From Stictocephala bisonia (lineage: Eukaryota > Arthropoda > Insecta > Hemiptera > Membracidae), in contig JAQJVL010000421.1 in NCBI GenBank assembly GCA_035578905.1, forward strand, positions 479,001 to 543,000: a stretch of DNA of 64,000 nt. The letters are read 5' to 3'. Below, one piece after another: positions 58,590 to 64,000 of the stretch (positions are counted from its first letter, which is position 1; each line of letters starts with the position of its first letter). The position numbers and the translations under genes were made by a program. The notes beneath the pieces were generated by a model. That model did not search any database and was not told the origin of the DNA. It was given only the letters and a program-made list of their open reading frames with translations.

Positions 58590-58835
58590 AATACAATAAA
58601 ATATATATTGGCAACAATTATATTACAATATAAGTAAAATACATAGAAATACTATGGAGATCAATTTCAGAACACGATGTATCATTCCTTTGGTATATCC
58701 CTTCAATTCCTTTATAAATTCCTGTGGGTCTGAGGAGGTAAACGTAGTTTATCGTAAACCAGTATCATAATATTTATAGTTTTGTATTTATATGTAATAT
58801 AATTGAGTTGTTTGATGTATAAAGTAGTTCACATT
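58590..58835. mobile_element. Foldback MITE, decayed copy (family of 49749-50064)
   Basis: Left arm: TTACAATATAAG, AAATACATAGAAATACTATG, GAGATCAATTTCAG. Right arm: GGGTCTGAGGAGGTAAACG, TAGTTTATC, CATAATATTTATAG, TTTTGTATTTATATG and GAGTTGTTTGA. CTGAGGA (58730-58736) is retained with a GGTAAA/TTTATC stem, but the following GAAA is GTAA. Confidence 0.75.
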
Positions 58836-58849
58836 AGGGCTACTATTTT

Positions 58850-58990
58850 AATAAATTCAATGATAAATATAATAAAATAGTAAATAATATTATTTACTAT
58901 CTGAAGATGGCCTAAGAGCCGAAACTAGTCATATATTTTTATACAAAATGAATAAAAGGGTACTTTATTATATTTATCATTGAATTTATT
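58850..58990. mobile_element. 141-bp MITE with hammerhead-like centre
   Basis: Terminal inverted repeats AATAAATTCAATGATAAATA and onward (58850-58883 with 58961-58990) pair over about 28 bp. Between them lies CTGAAGATGGCCTAAGAGCC (58901-58920), then GAAACTAGTC (58921-58930). GGC/GCC can pair as stem II. It adjoins the foldback at 58590 and is flanked by related GAGTTGTTTGA sequences. Confidence 0.8.
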
Positions 58991-59619
58991 ATGAGTTGTT
59001 TGACATTCACTTGAATTATTTTTACATGATTATGTATTTTTATTTTAAAAAATATATAAATATTCCTAAAAATCTCATAAGCATTTTTATTTTGTCAGAA
59101 AATCTGCTGTATTTCAGATGCTATTCTAGAATGTGTTTTATATTCACTTTTGAAGCGGATTAAAAACTAGTCCTAAAGATCTTTCAATATGTAATTGAAC
59201 ATAAAAACTACATTATATACATAACTGTATTATACATAATATACTTGAATAAAATGACGAAACATGTGTTAAAAGTATAAATTATATACGTTAATTGTTA
59301 TACAGAATGGTTTATACAACGAAAATATTTACAATCATAATACGCAATAGTACATACATAGGTCTAAAGCACGTTGCATTTATTTTTGTATACATACTCA
59401 AGGTTCATGCTTGGGTGAAGTAAATAAAATGAAGTACCTTCTATGGAGTTGTTACTTGATAGGTAAAGTAGTTTTCAAAATTAAAGTGAATAAATAAATT
59501 CTACTTGTTTTGAGTAATCACTCAGCATTATCCGGATCAGTCTGGAAGAACACAAGTAGGCCTAGTAAATACTCGACCGAGTAGTTACTTGATTTGAACC
59601 CCCCAACAAACATGACGAT
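58991..59619. other. AT-rich stretch, short repeats only
   Basis: GAGTTGTTACTTGAT (about 59447) and GAGTAGTTACTTGAT (about 59580) are direct repeats, perhaps subterminal repeats of the Harbinger element to the right. Confidence 0.4.
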
Positions 59620-60207
59620 CCGTTAACTAAGACATCACGCTTATTTCTGATCTCTTCCTCCAAATTATTGCAAAATGGACATTACCTGGCCATTCAATAT
59701 TTATGCTATTAAATTTTCTAATAACGTCACAAGTAGAATGCACAATAATACTCAGGTAAGCTTTCCAAATTACATACCGTACTCATCTCTGAATTCCACT
59801 GATTTTTTTTTTTTAATTTCAATATGGATATAATATAATGCACCAATCACTGCTGGCTTATGACTGTGAGTTTGCCACAAAATCCTTCCTTCATTCATTT
59901 CCCTAAATCCGTTCTAGGGAATTTATTCCATTTTGCCAATTTTTCAGCAATGTTATTTAGCACATTATAGACGGTTTTACAGATTGTTGAACAATGAATT
60001 CCAATATCTTCTGCTATGTCAGACTGGAAACCTGAATATCCAACGAATCTTAAATATATATATATCCATCTTCTTTCGTGTTGACAAGCTTCCTCCTGTT
60101 GTTGTTTTGGTGGTGAAAACTCGTTAGTAAAAACTTTTTCACCATCCTTGCATTCTTGAACTTACCTCCGTTCTATGTTCTGTTTACGTTTACGAACGTT
60201 CATTATC
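59620..60207 (-). pseudogene. PIF/Harbinger transposase, decayed
   Basis: Minus-strand frames give, in order, a basic N-terminus (MNVRKRKQNIE near 60205), LRFVGYSGFQSDIAEDIGI and CSTICKTVYNVLNNI (about 59960-60050), and KWNKFPRTD (about 59907-59934). Then come VIGALYYIHIEIK (about 59817-59855) and NIEWPGNVHFAIIW (about 59656-59703). The pattern 'LRF.(A/G).G.FQ.D(I/V)A...GI..STI...V..V...I.....(W).KFP', then 'VIGA(I/L)D..HI.I' and 'WPG.VHD(A/S).I(W/F)', is the PIF/Harbinger DDE transposase. The first catalytic Asp (GAIDG) is replaced (GALYY), and there are frameshifts and stops, so it is dead. The plus-strand frame at 59933-60127 is a shadow. TIRs were not identified. Confidence 0.78.
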
Positions 60208-60357
60208 TAAGCCATATTGAACTGTTCAAACTGAAGCACGGCCACTGACTGACTTAAAGAAATTTTGAGTACATACTTAGCTTTTAAGACTTGTTGTTTG
60301 GTTTATTCACACGAAACATAAGTAATTACTTAAACATCGATAATTAGTTTAGTTTTT

Positions 60358-61520
60358 TGGTAACAAAGGGCTATATGTGTAGAAGAGCTACGGTTTGATG
60401 TGGTGGGTCGGTAACTAACTTAGTGTGGCAAAATTCAGTATTTCAGTGTAACTTTTAATGGAAGGTTTCCTGAGGTCTGATACTTTTTAATTAATTTTGG
60501 TGCTCGCTGCGTTTTTAAAAGAAAAATTTAAAAATAAATAAACCCTTACATCATTACACTAACCTATTTATGGATTATTAATTCTTTGCGGAAAGTCTTA
60601 AATAAAAAAAAAATGATATTATATAATCAAAGCGATTGGATGAATAAGAAAATCATTGGTATTGTAGTACCAAATATTCTTGTGGTAACATTTTATAGTT
60701 TTTTAATAAAGTGTACAAAAATGTGTGAGATTGTTTATATGGAAAGAATAATGCACAATAGTAAAAAAACATTTATTTCTATTAAAATTTAATGTTTTTA
60801 ACAGTAATAAAATGATCTAGATTGCATATATTGTATAGTTTACCAACCATTAGTTGGGATGATAGTGGATAATAGATAGTTAATGTGGACACTCGACTAT
60901 TTAATAGCACTCAAGGGAAGAAGACCGCCTTGATTTCCAAACTGATAGCAGATTGCCAGGGGATGTTCAAGCCAGTAACTGTTTTGTGCCTCTAGAGACA
61001 TCGTAGACTACATTAAATGTCTTAAATATTGAGAAGGAGAATAATTAAGCTACTCATTAAAACAATGTTATCAATTAAATTGAACAGGAAGTGGAATCTA
61101 AAATACTATAAATTAATACATAGCCATTTTGCTGCCAAAGAGAACATTGGAGAATTGTATATATGGTGCAATCTCTGTTATCATATGATAAAAAAAATCA
61201 ATAAAACATACATTCTCAATAAACACATATATATGTGTTTGGATAAAGCTATTTATTTTATTATGTATTTATATTCTATGTTTGTAAATTGTTCTCAATT
61301 TATGAGAAACCATACCAAGTTAGAATCTGTATACATAATGGTAACTCCCAGGAATTAGTTTGTATGAATAATGTTTTACATCACTTGATGGCCTCTCATA
61401 GGGGATATGTAATGTATAAGTTTCTCCCAATGTAGAAATAGATGAGATTCTACCAACATACCACTAATGATTATTTCACTACATTTTTCAAATACCATTT
61501 TAAACTGTTTAAGCATCTAT
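60358..61520 (+). repeat. Dispersed repeat, short copy with one internal unit
   Basis: Colinear with 41757-45790: the 5' block (60390-60515), one unit of the tandem-array sequence (about 60850-61010, with GATAGTTAATGTGGACACTC and ACTGATAGCAGATTGCCAG), a middle piece (AACAGGAAGTGGAAT near 61063) and the 3' block (61315-61475). The 109-codon frame at 61029-61358 is Lys/Ile/Tyr-rich, is not conserved in the long copy, and is not supported as a gene. Confidence 0.75.
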
Positions 61521-61532
61521 CTAACTACAATG

Positions 61533-61554
61533 TTTTTTTTTTTTTTTTTTTTTT
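61533..61554 (+). repeat. Poly(T) run
   Basis: Twenty-two T just after the 3' end of the dispersed repeat, possibly the A-tail of an unidentified minus-strand retroposon. Confidence 0.9.
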
Positions 61555-62424
61555 ATAAAATCTTACTTGGCTTCAACTACGATACGGAACACGTAATATA
61601 TGTTGTGATATTTTCTTTATATTTCATTTAAATTTAAGTTCATTTTGAACACGAACGAAATACGTTTATATAATTAACTAAACTATTTGGTACATTTATG
61701 ACGTGTGTTAGGTATTCAATGTGCCTTTAAATTGAATTGGAAATATGCACCCAACATAAAGCAGTGGAATTTATACAATCCGTTTCCATTATTAAATTAC
61801 TTGATATTAAATAAATTTAAATTAAAAATTAATTTTGCAATAAAACTAATGTAAAAAGTAGTGAATGCATTCAATTTTATTAATCCACAAAACAACAACT
61901 ATACTAATGCAAGATAAGATACTAGTGGTACGTTGCACTAACTTTAGTAAATATGACATATTGATTTACTTTTTTTCTGCACATTATGATTTATTTCTAA
62001 GCGGTATTTTATTCTTTACAAATATTAAATTATAATTTATAAAGCATTTACTTAAAAATAAAAGGAAGGAAAGACATAGAAAAGTCTCCACACTCTATTA
62101 TTTAGGAGAGGAGATGACAGATAAAAAAAAAACTTTGATTTTCGTAGGATAGGAAGACAAAAAACAATTTATATAAGATTCTTTAAGAAGGCTTATTGTT
62201 TGTATTGGTTAAATATTGTTCAAAGAATGATTATACAACAAGATAACCTCAGAAGCAAGGTTGTTGTAAATTTATACACTTTTGAAATATTAAAATTAAC
62301 TATACTTAAATTTAGAGATTTAAATCATAAATTGTTAACCTAAAAAAACCAACATATTATCTTTATATTTTAACATAACAGTTATCCAGTAACTAACTAA
62401 ATGATACGGAATTAACCTATCAAC
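61555..62424. other. AT-rich stretch, nothing recognised
   Basis: No coding or structural signal noted. Confidence 0.5.
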
Positions 62425-63860
62425 ATTATTGCAGTAGCATTCTATCATAATACAGGTTTTGTTTATAGGGCAGCACTAAAAAAAACTTATTAGAAACTGC
62501 TAATTAATTAATTAATTAATGTATATTAATTCCTCATTCTTCCCACTTAAATTTTGAACTCAGCAGTTGGTTGACATGTCTCCTCCAAATCGCACCATTC
62601 TCCAATCTAATAAATATAACTGTGTTTCTTACTTTCCAATGATTACACCAAATTTCCACTATGGTTTCCCATGGTATATCATCTTGCTTGAACCCTCTTT
62701 TTCTCGTTAAATATTCATCATGTTGGGCAATATTTAGTTGTGTATTATATCTTCATTGGTATAATTAGATGAAATTTGTGTTTTTATATTTCGTCCAAGC
62801 ATTAAACTACAATAACTCGTACCAGTTGATTTTTCAACTTTCCTCTGTTACATTACCAGCCGTTAAACTTCCTATCCATGCTTCCTAGTTTGTCCATCAT
62901 TGTGAAGAGTGATTCTTGTATGGTTTTATCAAATCTATCAGTTTGCCCGGGTGTGATTGAAACGGAGCACATGTTTTGTGAACTGTGCAATACATCTTTG
63001 AAATATTTTGAAACACATTGGAAGAAAATGGAGATCCGTTATCCGAAAATAATAATGCAAACTCAGATCAAAAGTTGACAATAAATTTTGGAGTTTCTAC
63101 TTTACATTACTGTTACTATTTCTTCATACATTTTAGATAAAGACTCATCTGGTGCGCACAGTTCGTGTAAGTATTGGTGTACAAGTGGTGATAAAATATG
63201 CAGAATTGTAAGTGTTCTTCAGAAATTTATTTAAGTTTCATGAATATCTCTAACCTTTTTAAAAATTTTAAAATTGTTCTTGCTCATCTAGTGGTGTGAA
63301 GTTCAGGATAGAGGCAGGTAGGTTATATCCTACATTGGATAATTTAAAGGTGTTATCCACCGAGTTAACTTCATTTGTATCTTCGAGTAGGATTTGTTCC
63401 AATTAAACTTTGAAGTGAAAAGTGTCATCTAATTAATTTTTGTAAATATTTGTAAAGTCATCCTCAGTATTTAAATCAACTAAGTCTTGAATTGAGATCA
63501 TCTTACAGTAAATTTAACTTTGGAGTTCTAGTCATGATTTGGTTTTACTCAATTTGGACGTAGTGTCTGTACCAATCAATTTGTTGAATTTGTAATTTTC
63601 ATTTTTAATGTTCTTCATAATAGTTTTAATATCTTTAGTTTATCTTGAAAATTTTTAATACTATGAATGTCCTGAATTATTAGAATCGTTTCCATTGTCG
63701 TATTTTGAATTAACTAAACAAATAATAAGGAATTATTTTATAAGTGTATTTCAGTGACATTCTATCATAATAACACAATACAATACTGTGTTTATTCACA
63801 AGACAACACTAATAACAAAACAACTAGAAAAAACAGCCCTTAATTAATATTTATCACTAA
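62425..63860 (-). mobile_element. Ty3/Gypsy LTR retrotransposon, internally deleted
   Basis: Direct repeats that could be LTR remnants bracket the coding scrap. At 62430-62530 are AGTAGCATTCTATCATAATA, GTTTATAGGGCAGCACTAA and the TAATTAATT/ATTCCTCAT end. At 63755-63860 are AGTGACATTCTATCATAATA, GTTTATTCACAAGACAACAC, and the TTAATTAATA/ATTCCCTCAT end. The spacing of about 1.3 kb is far below a full element, so most of gag-pol is deleted. Frames at 63240-63700 (minus) have few stops and include a DLVDLNTEDDF stretch but no motif I can name. Confidence 0.55.
62540..63110 (-). pseudogene. Ty3/Gypsy integrase remnant
   Basis: The minus strand, from the right, reads ETPKFIVN, then SDNGSPFSSNVFQ (63020-63048; SDNG carries the second catalytic Asp). 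CAPFQSHPGKLIDL follows (SAP.HP.TNGLAER region, with the TNG..ER part lost). One frame over is STGTSYCSLMLGRNIKTQI (the TTG.SP..LM.GR..RT signature), then GFKQDDIPWETIVEIWCNHW. VRNTVIFIRLENGAIWRRHV and NQLL end the domain (WRRH.(D/N)QL at about 62560-62580). This is the order of a Ty3/Gypsy integrase core and C-terminal domain. Frameshifts and stops make it non-functional; the glutamate of the DDE triad is not preserved. Confidence 0.78.
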
Positions 63861-64000
63861 AATTCCCTCATATGCAAATGCTGGAAAGAAGACAAACAAA
63901 TTACTGAAACTTAAACAGTTAATCAATTATTTTACTACAAAAGCTGATGTTTATCTTCTACAAAGACACAGACTCTAATTGCTTTGTGTGATTATAAATG

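Noticed and set aside
61029..61358. 109-codon plus-strand frame
   Set aside because: Lies inside a dispersed repeat, is not preserved in the colinear copy at 45241-45560, and has the composition of AT-rich noncoding DNA.

Overview
This window looks like gene-poor, AT-rich eukaryotic nuclear DNA, most likely from an insect. The main clue is a run of the arthropod telomere-type pentamer TTAGG at 2932-2994. It is supported by the repeat content: tRNA-derived SINEs, Penelope-like elements (PLEs), a Helitron, and PIF/Harbinger and Ty3/Gypsy remnants. A hemipteran or other non-dipteran insect is plausible, but the sequence does not fix the order. I found no intact host protein-coding gene, no convincing tRNA, rRNA or snRNA gene, no CRISPR array and no bacterial-type operon. 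Almost every open frame longer than 60 codons is an accident of AT-rich DNA or a by-product of tandem repeats whose period allows several open frames.

Layout. 1-836: large foldback repeat cut by the window edge, then a (TA)n run. 1.0-1.2 kb: small non-LTR retrotransposon scrap. 2.6-3.0 kb: G-rich minisatellite containing the TTAGG run. 3.3-5.2 kb: putative TIR element with GAGTAGGCACTC-type subterminal repeats. 5.8-7.9 kb: cluster of related tRNA-derived SINEs. 9-18 kb: mostly featureless, with four loci of a 36-bp G-rich minisatellite family between 2.6 and 18.3 kb. 18.7-20.8 kb: a complete 600-bp non-autonomous Helitron, then a 25-bp minisatellite array that seems to have grown out of a related Helitron internal sequence. 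21-32 kb: Helitron 3' end, foldback elements, fifth 36-bp minisatellite locus, tRNA-like SINE, GC-rich hairpin pair, endonuclease-like coding scrap. 33.0-34.6 kb: 1.58-kb imperfect palindrome with CpG-rich arms. 35-41 kb: mostly featureless, ending in a tRNA-Leu/Ser-like SINE. 41.8-45.8 kb: long dispersed repeat carrying internal arrays of 190-225-bp units; a short single-unit copy sits at 60.4-61.5 kb. 46.1-51.0 kb: decayed minus-strand PLE (reverse transcriptase plus GIY-YIG endonuclease) flanked by direct repeats that look like PLE pseudo-LTRs. 54.4-55.4 kb: C-terminal part of a second PLE, plus strand. 58.6-60.2 kb: foldback MITEs and a PIF/Harbinger transposase pseudogene. 62.4-63.9 kb: internally deleted Ty3/Gypsy element, minus strand.

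The most interesting thread is a recurring RNA-like motif, CTGANGA + one extra base + short hairpin + GAAA. It occurs just downstream of both PLE coding regions, on their sense strand, and inside two unrelated foldback/MITE families. In those two families the bases after GAAA and around the motif could form the minimal stem III and juxtaposed stem I of a type-I hammerhead ribozyme. PLEs are known to carry hammerheads. Here the motif deviates from the canonical core by one extra base, so activity is unproven. Other structural signals are the Helitron-derived minisatellite, the colinear repeat pair with very different internal array sizes, the 1.58-kb palindrome, and several compact hairpin clusters.
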